Source: Brachypterus glaber
Taxonomy: Eukaryota; Arthropoda; Insecta; Coleoptera; Kateretidae
Assembly (NCBI GenBank): GCA_958510825.1
Contig: OY294048.1
Location: forward strand, 29,973,026 to 30,037,025
Direction: 5' to 3'
DNA: 64,000 nt
The stretch's first letter is position 1; each line of letters begins with the position of its first letter. The position numbers and the translations under genes were made by a program. Positions 12,753 through 21,600 of the stretch are shown here, piece by piece. The notes beneath the pieces are model-generated. The model ran no database searches. It saw only the letters and a program-made list of their open reading frames with translations, and had not been told where the DNA came from.

Positions 12753-12884
12753 TAAAAATCTTTTCGAAGATAGAGAAATTAAAAAAGTACGATTTGCGGA
12801 CCGGTACGATATAGGCTACCTTCCCCTAAATCAAATTTGTACTGTTAAAAACATTTTATACAAAATAAACTTATTAATAAAAAT

Positions 12885-13127
12885 AAAAACTTTTCGCAAA
12901 AAAAATGAACCGACCTCTGCCTCTAAAAAGTAAAAATTAAAAAATAAGCCGGTGTCAATTTCACTACTCCCTAAATTAAATAATAACAATTATTTTTGTT
13001 GTTGCTGTGAAATTGGCAGTCCAGCGAACCTTATTTCCAAACGAAATACTAAAGAAAATCTTTGTTAAACTTTAAGCGTTAAGTAATAATCAAATAAAGC
13101 CTTATGGTATAATCACTATAGACTAAA
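12885..13127 (+). repeat. Dispersed repeat family, copy A (partial)
   Basis: Matches two other copies (49310-49960 minus and 56190-57068 plus). It begins with AAACTTTTCGCAAAAAAAAT and GAACCGAC, then a half of the hairpin module ending GTGAAATTGGCA, then TTAAGCGTTAAGTAATAATC. It lacks the outer modules present in the other copies. Confidence 0.65.
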
Positions 13128-13854
13128 TTAATGCAATTGACAGTTGTTATTGAGTTTATTAATACTTGCAAATGCAAATTAGTAGAACTTGATCATTTCT
13201 TTTAGTTTTCAAAATATATAAAACTTTTTTTTTTCGCCAACATAACTCTTTCCTTTTCTACGGTCGCTCGAAATGAAAAAGTTAACGTCGCTGTCCATTA
13301 AAAAAATCTATATGCAAAACTAATGCAGTTGACAGATTTTATTGAGTTTATTTATAAACACTTATGCAAATTAATAAAATATTATTTGATTTATAAATTT
13401 ATAATGCAAATTCATTTGTTTGTGTATTGATAACACAAATGCTAGTTATAATACTGTCAAAGAAATCGTTGAAATAGCACGTTTTTAGTTTAAAATGTAT
13501 GCATAGCATGTACATTTATCAATAAAATCCATCCATGCATATTTGTTCACGCAGGTATTAATAAAATTATATGTGCAAAAGATAAAGTTAGTTTGTATAA
13601 AATAAAATGTTGAAAGGGCAATTTAATATTATTTAAATTGTCAATACAGTTGATAGAAATACTGCTGCCAATAAAATAATAAAAAAAGCATTTTTTTTTT
13701 CAATTATAAAAAAAAATCAGAAAACCCAGGGGAGAAAAATGGATAAGGAACCTATGAGCCAAATTTGAAGATTTTATACACAGTTTTTGGGGAAATCAAC
13801 TTTCTAAACACAGAGAAATGATTATAATTAGTAATTACCTAATATAGAATCAGA
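13128..13854. other. AT-rich spacer with a short direct repeat
   Basis: A diverged block of about 50 bp occurs twice, at about 13131 and 13315: TAATGCANTTGACAG followed by TTATTGAGTTTATT. No gene or element end is otherwise visible. Confidence 0.4.
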
Positions 13855-14275
13855 ACCAATCAGAAGATATTGCAGGAGTTAGAAGCAAAGAATATCGTTA
13901 ACAATATTAAGGGAAAGCCAGTACAATGATTGGGACATATGAGGCTATCATAACCAGAATGGCACTTTGCACTTGTCTGTCTTTTTTTCTCGCATATTTG
14001 TTTTTTTGAAATTATTAAATGCCAATCCAGAGAAGCGTAAAGTGGTATAGGCCGTTCTGGTTCTGGTAGTCTCATATATGGAGAGCTGGAAATACCGCAA
14101 CTATTTTTTTAACATTAGAGTGGGAACCAGGTGGTAGACCTAAGTTAAAATGACTTAAAGAAGTTACTGAAGACTTAGCAAATATGGCCTACATTATGCA
14201 GGAGTGAGAAATAGAAAGTAATGGAGAGAAAAAGCCATTATAATGTAATGCGGAGAGTTAAGGAGCGATCCACCT
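13855..14275 (+). pseudogene. Degraded LINE ORF2 3' end
   Basis: In one frame the 5' part reads ELEAKNIVNNIKGKPVQ, a stop, then LGHMRL, the pattern of the (Q/K)WxGH(V/M)xRM segment near the C-terminus of many insect LINE polyproteins. The 3' part (from about 14105) reads EPGGRPKLK, a stop, then LKEVTEDL, matching GRPKxRWLxxVxEDL. In both places the expected Trp codon TGG is TGA. Between the two parts lies about 120 bp containing an inverted partial copy of the same LINE segment (about 13975-14085). A frameshift follows. It is a dead fragment. The LINE clade cannot be fixed from this part alone. Confidence 0.5.
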
Positions 14276-14315
14276 CAAAAAATTAGTTTTAGAAAGGTTT
14301 GTTAGGAGACGCTTA

Positions 14316-14464
14316 GGGAGCGTTCAAGTATTACGTAACGCGCTAGGGGGGGTGGGGGTCTCGAAAACTTTACGTCGCGTTACAGAGGGGGGGTGGGTGT
14401 CAGTAAAAATGTTACGTAACCAAAAATTTCCAAATTTTGCGTTACGTAATACTCGAACGTTCCC
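14316..14464. mobile_element. MITE, 149 bp, TTA target duplication
   Basis: The ends GGGAGCGTTCAAGTATTACG and (reverse complement) GGGAACGTTCGAGTATTACG are near-identical inverted repeats leading into TTACGTAACGC. An exact TTA lies on both sides (14313-14315, 14465-14467). The interior is G-rich and non-coding. A 3-bp TTA duplication with G-rich ends fits PIF/Harbinger (Tourist-like) elements. Zator elements also make 3-bp duplications. Confidence 0.8.
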
Positions 14465-14547
14465 TTAAGCCCGCTTGGGGTGTATAGACATATATTATTA
14501 GTTCAAGTGACTTGGTTGTATATTATTAACTGAAGTTATGTATCTTA

Positions 14548-15172
14548 GGGGCTCTCCATATATTACGTAACGCGCCTAGGGGGGTCAGAGAAATTGTTAC
14601 AGTTTGTGACAGGGGGGAGGGGGGGTGTCTAGGTAAACGTTACGTAACGGAATTTAATAAATTTAATGTTTATTTCTAAGCTTGGCAGACGTATTTTTAT
14701 TTCAACATAAATAATTTAGTGGCCCATAATTCCCTTTTTCACACAAAAATTGACGAAACTATGAATATTTAAATAATATTGTAATCAGTAAAAAAACTGT
14801 TGACATTGTGATTAAAAAAAATCTTACGGTCCTGTTCTTGGGTGATCTTGCCAATGAATCATCGGCAATGATACATTTTCGCGCGGAATGTGTACTCACA
14901 GAACACCAATCTGTGTACTATTTTGTGTACCTGTGCATAAACAATATACGTGTTATATGTGACACTCAGTGTAAAAAGAGGTACCTAGTATTTTTTCCCT
15001 GTGTGATATTGATTTTGAATATTTTTTTTAAGTTTGAGTGATTTTTTTGTGTAATTTTTTTTTAAGGTTATGTTATACTATATTTATGTTAAATGTGACA
15101 GTTTGTTACACAGGGGGGAGAGGGGGTCAATTTTTTGTGAAAAATTGCGTTAGGTAATATATGGACAGCCCC
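14548..15172 (+). mobile_element. GGGGCTNTCC element, complete 625-bp copy
   Basis: The terminal repeats GGGGCTCTCCATATATTACG and (reverse complement) GGGGCTGTCCATATATTACC are flanked by exact TTA duplications (14545-14547, 15173-15175). Internally it carries G-runs near both ends, a GTTACGTAACG palindrome and a 77-codon open frame (14808-15041). It is an inverted relative of 12055-12752 and shares the TTACGTAA core with the shorter MITEs of this window. Confidence 0.8.
14808..15041 (+). CDS. Unrecognised 77-codon ORF inside repeat copy
   Basis: The counterpart of the minus-strand frame at 12297-12539: the residues from DLANESSAMIHFRAECVLTE to the C-terminal NIFxKFE are almost the same. It has one hydrophobic stretch in the C-terminal half. 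No family is recognised, and it is far too short for a transposase. Coding status is doubtful. Confidence 0.2.
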   Translation: MIKKNLTVLFLGDLANESSAMIHFRAECVLTEHQSVYYFVYLCINNIRVICDTQCKKRYLVFFPCVILILNIFFKFE

Positions 15173-15175
15173 TTA

Positions 15176-15795
15176 CTCAGACCAACAGGTTCGAAGTCCA
15201 AACACGTAAAAGTAGCTTGGTTTAAATAATAACATTTCTTGTACTTAGTTAAAAAACTCAAATAAAAGATAGCAGGTAGATATTTATACAAAAATAATGA
15301 TACTAGTAAGTATTTATTTATAGTGTCGATGGAAGTAACAAAATTTAAAAAAATACAATGCAAAAAAAAAGTTTAAACAGAAAAGGATATCTCAAAATTA
15401 GTTTTTAGGGATACTTCATTTATTGAAAAATGCAAAAAAAACTCATTTTAATTAAAATCACTAAACCTAAATTAAATAAAACGCAAAAAATATCAGTCTA
15501 CATGTTTTTGACATATCATAATTCAAACAAAGTCTTTGGTGGGCGATTAAAAATTAAAATTAAATCCCGTAGTTTCCCATTGCGTACCGCCACAATCAAA
15601 TGAAATTGGATTTTAATGAATTGACACATTGTGTTTGCAAACTCAATACTTCAACTATTGCTTTTCATTCTCCGTCGATCGCTTTTCATTTGCTCGTATA
15701 GCGTAATTGTTGATATTTACAATTCAATATATATTGGGTTTTTAAAATCAGAACCTACAGGCCCTGTAGTGCAGGTATGCAGGGTTAACGGTTGG
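15176..15795. other. AT-rich spacer
   Basis: No supported gene, RNA or element end. The open stretches at 15127-15363 minus and 15631-15894 plus overlap neighbouring repeats and have no motif. Confidence 0.45.
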
Positions 15796-16893
15796 ACCGA
15801 GGGGTCTATCACTGGGGATATTTTGTACATCTACTGCAGAAAATGCTCGAAAAATGCCAGTACTGCAGGTACTGCAAGGGTCTGCATTAAATAATGCAGA
15901 CATTTTGTACATCGAATGCAACCAGGTGTAATGCTGGTACTGTACACATTTTTGTCCCTGCACTGTAAATGAAAATATGGTAATTTCCCAGTAAAAAAAG
16001 TAGGTCATATGTTACCAGCAAAGAAAGGGGTAAATTTAAATCAGTACTGTAAATTCACTGTTTTCTGTAAAAAAATTGAATTTTTACCTGTGATTTCACA
16101 GTAATTTATGCAGCGAATTTAATGAGCATTTCAAGCAGTATTACGGGCTCTTGTAATTTTCGGGACTATCTGTAAAAGTGTCGGCTTTTTGGACCACATG
16201 CATGAATTTTAATGCAAAATTATTGTACCGCACTGTAATTGAAAATATGGTAATTTCACAGAAAATAAAGTAGGTCATACCATACCAGCAAAGAAAGTGG
16301 TAAATTTAAATCAGTACTGTAAATTCAATGTTATCTTTAAAAATGTGAATTTTTAATTTGGTAATTTTACAGCTATCTTTTGTGTAATGTAAGCTATAAT
16401 TATGGTAATTTTCAACCAATATTGTAAAAGTGCCGGGATTTTGGACCACATGCATGAATTTTAATGCAAAATTATTGAACCGACAGGAGAAGAGCTAAGA
16501 TTTTACTAAACTGAGTAATATTGAGGTTAATTTAATAAATATTGTAAATTCACTTTCTGACATGGTGAATTTGCTTTAATTATTACAGTTAATATTACTA
16601 AAAGATTGACGGACAAATTTAGAATGTGACATAGGATTATAAAAAAAAATTATAGGACTAAGATTTTTTTATGACTAAAAAAGAGTAATCAGAATAATGC
16701 AGAGTAATGCACAATAATGCAGAGTAATAGACAATAATGCAGAGTAATTCAGGTACTGCAGATATAATGCTCAGTAATGCAAATAATGTACGTGATTTAC
16801 AGATAATGCACAATTAATGCAAGTACTGCAAGGGTCTGCAATATCAATACAGACAATTTTGTTCATTGAATGCAGCAGTATAGACCCCTCGGT
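15796..16893. mobile_element. 1.1-kb element with CCGAGGGG ends
   Basis: The left end ACCGAGGGGTCTAT (15796-15809) is the exact reverse complement of the right end (16880-16893). TTGG stands next to both ends (15792-15795, 16894-16897), a possible 4-bp target duplication. Just inside each end is a related block with TACTGCAAGGGTCTGCA. The centre holds a 270-bp tandem duplication, and the right part has an array of AATGCAGAGTAATGCACAAT-like units (about 16694-16750). No transposase frame. Confidence 0.6.
15956..16477 (+). repeat. Two-copy tandem repeat, 270-bp period
   Basis: Copy 1 (15956-16225) and copy 2 (16226-16477) both start near GCACTGTAANTGAAAATATG and end at CACATGCATGAATTTTAATG. 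Divergence is moderate, with small indels. Both are rich in TACTGTAA and GGTAATTT motifs. Confidence 0.85.
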
Positions 16894-17244
16894 TTGGGCA
16901 CACTGAGCCTCAACATAAGCTAGATTGCGTTTGTATCTCAGTAAAATCTTATGATGGATTTTGTTATATAAATTATACTGAAATTCCCACTCCGCGTAGT
17001 TTTGACAGAAGTTCTTCGGAAGCTTCCAAAATGCTAATCGCATATTATAGAAGCCTTTCCCTGTAGTATTTTTCATGCAGAATTTAAATCTTTTCAAGAA
17101 AAATATCTGCATATAATAGTTATTTGGAAAATTAAGGAACATTTTGATATTTCTGTTGCTTTTTAGCAAAAAATCGCAAAAAGGAATGCTTGAAAATGGC
17201 AAAAAACATAGTTTTCCCAATCCAATAATTTGTAGATAGCACAA
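16771..17244 (-). CDS. Unrecognised 157-codon ORF
   Basis: Open for 157 codons from an ATG at 17244, long for such AT-rich sequence. The first 110 residues come from unique-looking DNA and are rich in Phe, Tyr, Asn, Lys and Cys, for example FKFCMKNTTGKGFYNMRLAF and LPKNFCQNYAEWEFQYNLYN. The remainder lies inside the right end of the 15796-16893 element. No domain, signal peptide or transposase motif is recognised and no splice pattern is obvious. It may be chance, or a relic of the element's surroundings. Confidence 0.2.
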   Translation of the reverse strand: MCYLQIIGLGKLCFLPFSSIPFCDFLLKSNRNIKMFLNFPNNYYMQIFFLKRFKFCMKNTTGKGFYNMRLAFWKLPKNFCQNYAEWEFQYNLYNKIHHKILLRYKRNLAYVEAQCAQTEGSILLHSMNKIVCIDIADPCSTCINCALSVNHVHYLHY

Positions 17245-17670
17245 GGTTAAATGATTAGGTTTATACTACGGATCAGCTTTTCAATGCATAGTAAAAATCA
17301 TAGACAAAGAACATAGATGAGCTGTCATCTCAAAGTTATATACAAATTTACGAGTCCTCCATTTTGAACGGAAGTTACGTCAGAAATCAGCCGGGAAAAT
17401 TAGTGGGTAAAATGTAAATAAATAAACGATATAACCTTACTTTTTAATGTTTTTATTATTTACTGTCAAAGTATATTATTCTGTTTCTGTAGATATGAAA
17501 TTATTTCATTCAAATCATAGATAAGATAAAAATATGTTTAGAAAACTAACATAGGTAACCTTAGATTTCGAATACCTATGATAGGTATGCGTGAAATGCA
17601 ATTTTATCCTGTATCACAGGCAGTTAATTGTTTTTAGGTATATAAAATTTTATTTGTTTCTTATGTTATA
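17245..17670. other. AT-rich 5' flank of the piggyBac element
   Basis: No gene or repeat boundary seen. A 13-bp block, TCCTCCATTTTGA (about 17356), recurs in inverted orientation on the other side of the transposon (about 20947); its significance is unclear. Confidence 0.4.
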
Positions 17671-17674
17671 TTAA

Positions 17675-17688
17675 CCCATTCGTAGCCA
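17675..17688 (+). repeat. piggyBac left terminal inverted repeat
   Basis: CCCATTCGTAGCCA, directly after the TTAA at 17671-17674. Exact reverse complement of the right end. Confidence 0.97.
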
Positions 17689-17707
17689 TGTTCCTATATT
17701 GGAACAT
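17688..17707. promoter_or_regulatory. Subterminal palindrome 1 (candidate transposase site)
   Basis: ATGTTCC and GGAACAT are separated by six bases, overlapping the inner edge of the left terminal repeat. Internal inverted repeats near the ends are known transposase-interaction sites in the cabbage-looper piggyBac. The role here is inferred. Confidence 0.5.
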
Positions 17708-17835
17708 CGCATAATTCATCCTCCCGCTACTAGGTGGAAGCAGTTGTGTATTACTTAGACACGTTTCCCATTCGACAACATTCCCGATGTAAGATTTAAG
17801 TCATATAACAGTGCCTGTGTCGTGTTTAATCAAAA

Positions 17836-18084
17836 ATGGTAAGATTTTATGATTAAATTTTACTTTCGTTTTTTTTGTTAAAACTTTTACGTTACGTAAG
17901 GTACATTGAAATTACATTTTAAATAATTGTTGCCTAAAATACTGTATTATAACCTCAAAAACAAATCTGTAAACACAAGATTTTTATATGCTCAATAAGT
18001 TTATGGATAAAGGCATTTTTATTTGTGTTCCAATATCGGAACATGGCTGCTCATGTATATAATTTATGTTAATTTTTAGCAAAA
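17836..18084 (+). other. Transposase 5' leader with possible intron
   Basis: An upstream ATG (17836-17838) is followed at once by GTAAGA, a good splice donor, and an acceptor-like TTTTTAG ends at 18079, six bases before the transposase ATG. Removing 17839-18079 would leave a three-codon upstream reading frame whose TGA overlaps the main ATG (ATGA). Inferred only; the coding frame does not need this intron. Confidence 0.3.
18026..18048. promoter_or_regulatory. Subterminal palindrome 2 (candidate transposase site)
   Basis: TGTTCC-AATATC-GGAACA, then TGGCT. The segment GGAACATGGCT is the reverse complement of AGCCATGTTCC at the inner side of the left terminal repeat (17684-17694), so a piece of the end is repeated in inverted orientation about 340 bp inside, shortly before the start codon. 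Confidence 0.5.
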
Positions 18085-20097
18085 ATGAACGTGAAAACAT
18101 TTTATGGTAACAAGCATATGACTTGTGTGTCAGCAAGTTTAAATAAGTTATTAGACAAAGTTAGTGAAAAAACCTTTGAATCAGTTGATATATATATAAA
18201 TCCACCATTTAATGAATCAGATGGGGATTCCGCTACTTCAGATATTGAAAATGATGATCTTGCAAATCGGTTTTCATCAAAAATTTTAAACGCACCAGCA
18301 GAGGCCTGTCTAAAGCTTCAAAATAAAATAGACGACAGTAGCGGCGATGAAGTTATACAATCTGACCCGAAAAACAAAAATATTATTTATGAGAGTGATG
18401 ACGATGAACCTCTTATACAGATAAAAAGGAAACTAAGTAAAAAGAGAAAAGTTGCTTGTCAGAGTGAGGAAGATAAACAAAAAAAGTTAAAAGGTAATAT
18501 TTGTGAGAGCGAAAAAGACGATAATTCGGGCTATAATGATAAAAATAAATTAGCTGTTACCAAAAATAAAAAAAAAGTAAAAATATATAAGGATACATGG
18601 GAAAAAGGTGACTTGGTTGGTAAAACGTTTCCAGCAAGCGAGGATTTAACACCAAATATAAAAACAATAACCAACCCAGTCGATATGTTTGAACGTTTTT
18701 GGGACAATCAACTTTTGGATTATATTAGAAACGAGTCTATAAAGTATTCCAAAGAAAAGAATCCAAATTCTAATTTTGATGTATGTGTAGAAGAAATAAA
18801 AGTATTTTTGGCTATACTGATGATCTCAGGGTATAATTCTGGTTGTAGACGGGAAATGTACTGGAGCCTTGATGCTGATATAAGTAATCTAGCAATTTCA
18901 AATGCTATGTCACGTAACAGATTTAGGGAAATTTTAAAACATTTTCATTTCTGTGATAACTCCAAACTTTTACCAGAAGATAAGTTTAGTAAAATAAGAC
19001 CAATAATTAAAAACCTAAATTTAAAGTTTATGGATAATAAGCCGATAGGTATAAATGTTGATGTAGATGAATCTATGGTCCCATATTACAGTCACCATAG
19101 CTGCAAACAAAGAATTCAAGGCAAACCTATACGATATGGATTCAAATTTTGGTCACTAAATGCTTCTGATGGGTATTTAATTAGTACCGAGCCCTACCAA
19201 GGGAAAGGTACCCAGCTTGAAAATGCCGAACTTGGACTTGGAGCATCGGTCGTTTCTACCTTCGCAGAAAGACTTAAAGGTTCTTACCCAGATGTACATT
19301 TTAATTTTTTTATAGATAATTTTTTTACGGGTTTGCCTCTGCTTAGGAAAATGAATGAACTTGGTTACAGCTGCACAGGGACCATTCGTCAAAACAGAAT
19401 TGAAAATTGTCCTCTTAACAAAAAAGAAGTTAAAAAAGAAAGAGGTTTTACTACATCTTATGTAAACTCGAATAAAGACCTCATTATAATTCAATGGATT
19501 GATAATGCTGTTGTTCAGGTGGCTTCAAATCTATATGGTGTATTACCAACAAAATCAGTAAAAAGATATTCAGCATCTCAAAAAAAGTATATTAATGTGG
19601 ACATGCCTAACGCAATTAATTTATATAACACCAACATGGGAGGAACAGATTTGATGGATAGAAATATCTCAAATTATAGAGTCAAAATTAGAAACAACAA
19701 ATGGTATTGGTCTATATTTACACACTTACTTTCAGCCTCTTTATCAAATGCATGGATTTTACACAGACACGAAGTGCAATCACAAAAGGAGATCGCCTTA
19801 AAATCTTGCGACTACAATAACGTAGCCCATGCATTAGAATTTCTTGCTTTTATTCGGTCTATTGTGTCTACATATTTACTTCTAAGTCCTGGACGTGTTT
19901 CTAGCAATAACAGAAGCTTATTTAGAAACGTACCAAATGCAGTATCACAAAATTTAAATATTTTTCATTACCCTGAAACGATTAAGCAAAATAGATGCAG
20001 GGTATGCAAAAAAAATTCTACCATTGGATGTGGTATATGTGGAGTAAATATGCATGCTATTAAGTGTTTTAGAATTTTTCATACTTCTCAGCACTGA
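18085..20097 (+). CDS. piggyBac transposase, 670 aa, intact
   Basis: Catalyses precise cut-and-paste transposition at TTAA sites in the nucleus. Residues 40-170 are acidic and basic low-complexity sequence with lysine-rich stretches (KRKLSKKRKV at 114-123, KNKKKVKIYK at 160-169) that could serve nuclear import. The DDE_Tnp_1_7 catalytic core follows from about residue 195. The three catalytic aspartates are visible: D328 in DVDESMVPYY, D411 in FFIDNFFTG and D522 in NMGGTDLMD. The C-terminal cysteine-rich domain is complete: C638, C641, C649, C652, H657, C661 and H666, the cross-brace zinc fold that binds the element ends. Length is near the family norm (about 550-700). The first in-frame ATG is used; AAAATGAAC is an acceptable start context. 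There is no stop or frameshift. A polyadenylation signal follows 60 bp after the stop. Confidence 0.96.
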   Translation: MNVKTFYGNKHMTCVSASLNKLLDKVSEKTFESVDIYINPPFNESDGDSATSDIENDDLANRFSSKILNAPAEACLKLQNKIDDSSGDEVIQSDPKNKNIIYESDDDEPLIQIKRKLSKKRKVACQSEEDKQKKLKGNICESEKDDNSGYNDKNKLAVTKNKKKVKIYKDTWEKGDLVGKTFPASEDLTPNIKTITNPVDMFERFWDNQLLDYIRNESIKYSKEKNPNSNFDVCVEEIKVFLAILMISGYNSGCRREMYWSLDADISNLAISNAMSRNRFREILKHFHFCDNSKLLPEDKFSKIRPIIKNLNLKFMDNKPIGINVDVDESMVPYYSHHSCKQRIQGKPIRYGFKFWSLNASDGYLISTEPYQGKGTQLENAELGLGASVVSTFAERLKGSYPDVHFNFFIDNFFTGLPLLRKMNELGYSCTGTIRQNRIENCPLNKKEVKKERGFTTSYVNSNKDLIIIQWIDNAVVQVASNLYGVLPTKSVKRYSASQKKYINVDMPNAINLYNTNMGGTDLMDRNISNYRVKIRNNKWYWSIFTHLLSASLSNAWILHRHEVQSQKEIALKSCDYNNVAHALEFLAFIRSIVSTYLLLSPGRVSSNNRSLFRNVPNAVSQNLNIFHYPETIKQNRCRVCKKNSTIGCGICGVNMHAIKCFRIFHTSQH

Positions 20098-20157
20098 GGG
20101 TAAAATTATAAATTTTAGGTGTTAACAGTTATTATTATTAGTTTAATCCGTTTCATA

Positions 20158-20163
20158 AATAAA
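20158..20163 (+). terminator. Polyadenylation signal of the transposase gene
   Basis: AATAAA 61 bp downstream of the TGA stop and inside the transposon, in an AT-rich tract. A transcript ending here would stay within the element. Confidence 0.6.
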
Positions 20164-20220
20164 AATATAATTTAAAAAATAATAAGTTTTTATACTTTTT
20201 TTTAAACAAATCCTGCCAAT

Positions 20221-20237
20221 TTCCAATATTGGAACAT
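20221..20237. promoter_or_regulatory. Subterminal palindrome 3 (candidate transposase site)
   Basis: TTCCAATATTGGAA (20221-20234) is a perfect 14-bp palindrome followed by CAT, matching the two left-side sites. It lies about 130 bp inside the right end. Confidence 0.5.
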
Positions 20238-20352
20238 TTTTTCAAAATCAAAAATAAAAAAAAGGGAGAGACTAGAATTTTTTTAAATATTTTTTCATGA
20301 CTCTGGGCAACAATATCTATCTATAATCTTATTTTTATAAAAATAAAAAGCT

Positions 20353-20366
20353 TGGCTACGAATGGG
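20353..20366 (-). repeat. piggyBac right terminal inverted repeat
   Basis: TGGCTACGAATGGG, directly before the TTAA at 20367-20370. Exact reverse complement of the left end. Confidence 0.97.
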
Positions 20367-20370
20367 TTAA

Positions 20371-21600
20371 ATAAAATCAAACTTACCTAAAAAATATGAT
20401 ACTGCTGTCTGCAGGTAGCAGTCGTTTTATGTTTCTACAACTTTTTATAAAACACGTCATTGCAAAGACTTTACTAGTTCTTTGAAAAAGCACTATAAAA
20501 CATACAAAAAACACAGAAAGACTTTAAAAGTTCAAAAACGCTATTATATAGTCTATAATAAAATAAAATGTTAACCCTTCTAGCACAAAACACCAAACGT
20601 GTAGAAAAAATAACAGAAAAACCTCGAAAACAAACTCAAAATATACATAAATTAGGTTATGTTAACCTGTTGCACGAATATGTTAGAGGTGTGTGCGAAG
20701 AATTATATTTTTATATTTAAATTACTGGTAAAAATAAATAAATATCTGTGTAGTATAACATATTGATTTAGTTTTTACATATATAACAAACTGTTTCAAC
20801 AAAACAACGACAAAAAGAAACTTATTCTGACTACTGAAGTGAAATGAAAAGACACATCTCTAACAAAGAAAATATTCCTATCTAACGCAACACAGTGTTA
20901 CCAACATAAAATATATATTTTTTTACTTTATGTTGGACAATTGGAATCAAAATGGAGGACGCATTTAGTCGGGACGCAGAAGTATGCGCAGACGGTCAAA
21001 AATCAATCTATTTGTTTATTTTGTCTATGGTAAAAATAGATGAAGTGTTGGTTAAATGTCTCCAACATTGTCGTTTCAATAGCACTAAAAAATCGGTTCT
21101 AAAAAGAATTTACAGAATATACCTAATTTTATTTGGATATATTAAATTGGTAAATGTTAAATACTACGACTTAATTATTCAGGATAGATCATCAGTAGTC
21201 GGCGTAAACTCAGTTATGACGTTTAAGTAATTATGGTTATTTTTTTCTATTAGATAATTACTCAAGGTTTTCAGTGTGAAAACCAGCACTTAGAAAAACA
21301 AATTAAATATATTTTTATTCCGATTTAATATATCAGTAGATATTAACCCTTACAAGCATGGTGGTAAGTATACTTACCACCTAGTTCATTATCATTTTTT
21401 CCATTTTTTAAGTTATTTTTTTTATTTTTTTTTGTAAATTTACAATAATAACATAGAGAATCAAAGAATATATAAATCACCTTAAGCTTCATACAACTAA
21501 ATGCAGAAAATTTGCATCAAAGACCGCTTCTTCGTCCAAAGTTTGATAAAATTTTATTTGTCATACAAGTATTTTACCAAAAGTTCTCGCTCTGAATTGT
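20371..21600. other. AT-rich flank right of the piggyBac element
   Basis: No gene supported. A short inverted repeat, CCAACATAAA and TTTATGTTGG, spans about 20903-20938. An open stretch of 92 codons begins with ATG at 20952 (MEDAFSRDAEVCADGQ) in a CpG-richer patch, but no domain is recognisable and it may be chance. Confidence 0.4.

Larger units (their letters stand above)
9623..12828. mobile_element. Composite 3.2-kb element with TA-flanked ends
   Basis: The left end GGGTAAGGTCGCTATAATCG and the reverse complement of the right end GGGGAAGGTAGCCTATATCG match with few changes, both followed inward by TACC. TA stands immediately outside both ends, a possible TA target duplication as in Tc1/mariner elements. 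CGTACC motifs recur near each end (9641, 9837, 11783, 12788 and 12804 in either orientation). The interior is filled by a foldback (about 9981-11630) and by a truncated TTA-type element (12055-12752). No transposase is present. Confidence 0.45.
17675..20366 (+). mobile_element. Complete piggyBac transposon, 2692 bp
   Basis: The ends form a perfect 14-bp terminal inverted repeat, CCCATTCGTAGCCA (17675-17688 and its reverse complement 20353-20366). TTAA stands immediately outside both ends (17671-17674 and 20367-20370), the obligatory piggyBac target duplication. CCC at the tip is also the family rule. A single uninterrupted transposase gene lies inside. Three GTTCC-N6-GGAAC-type palindromes lie subterminally (17688, 18026 and about 20220). 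With all parts whole, this looks like a recent and possibly still active autonomous copy. Confidence 0.97.

Noticed and set aside
19177..19494. 105-codon minus-strand frame
   Set aside because: It lies fully inside the piggyBac transposase gene on the opposite strand; a shadow of that coding sequence.
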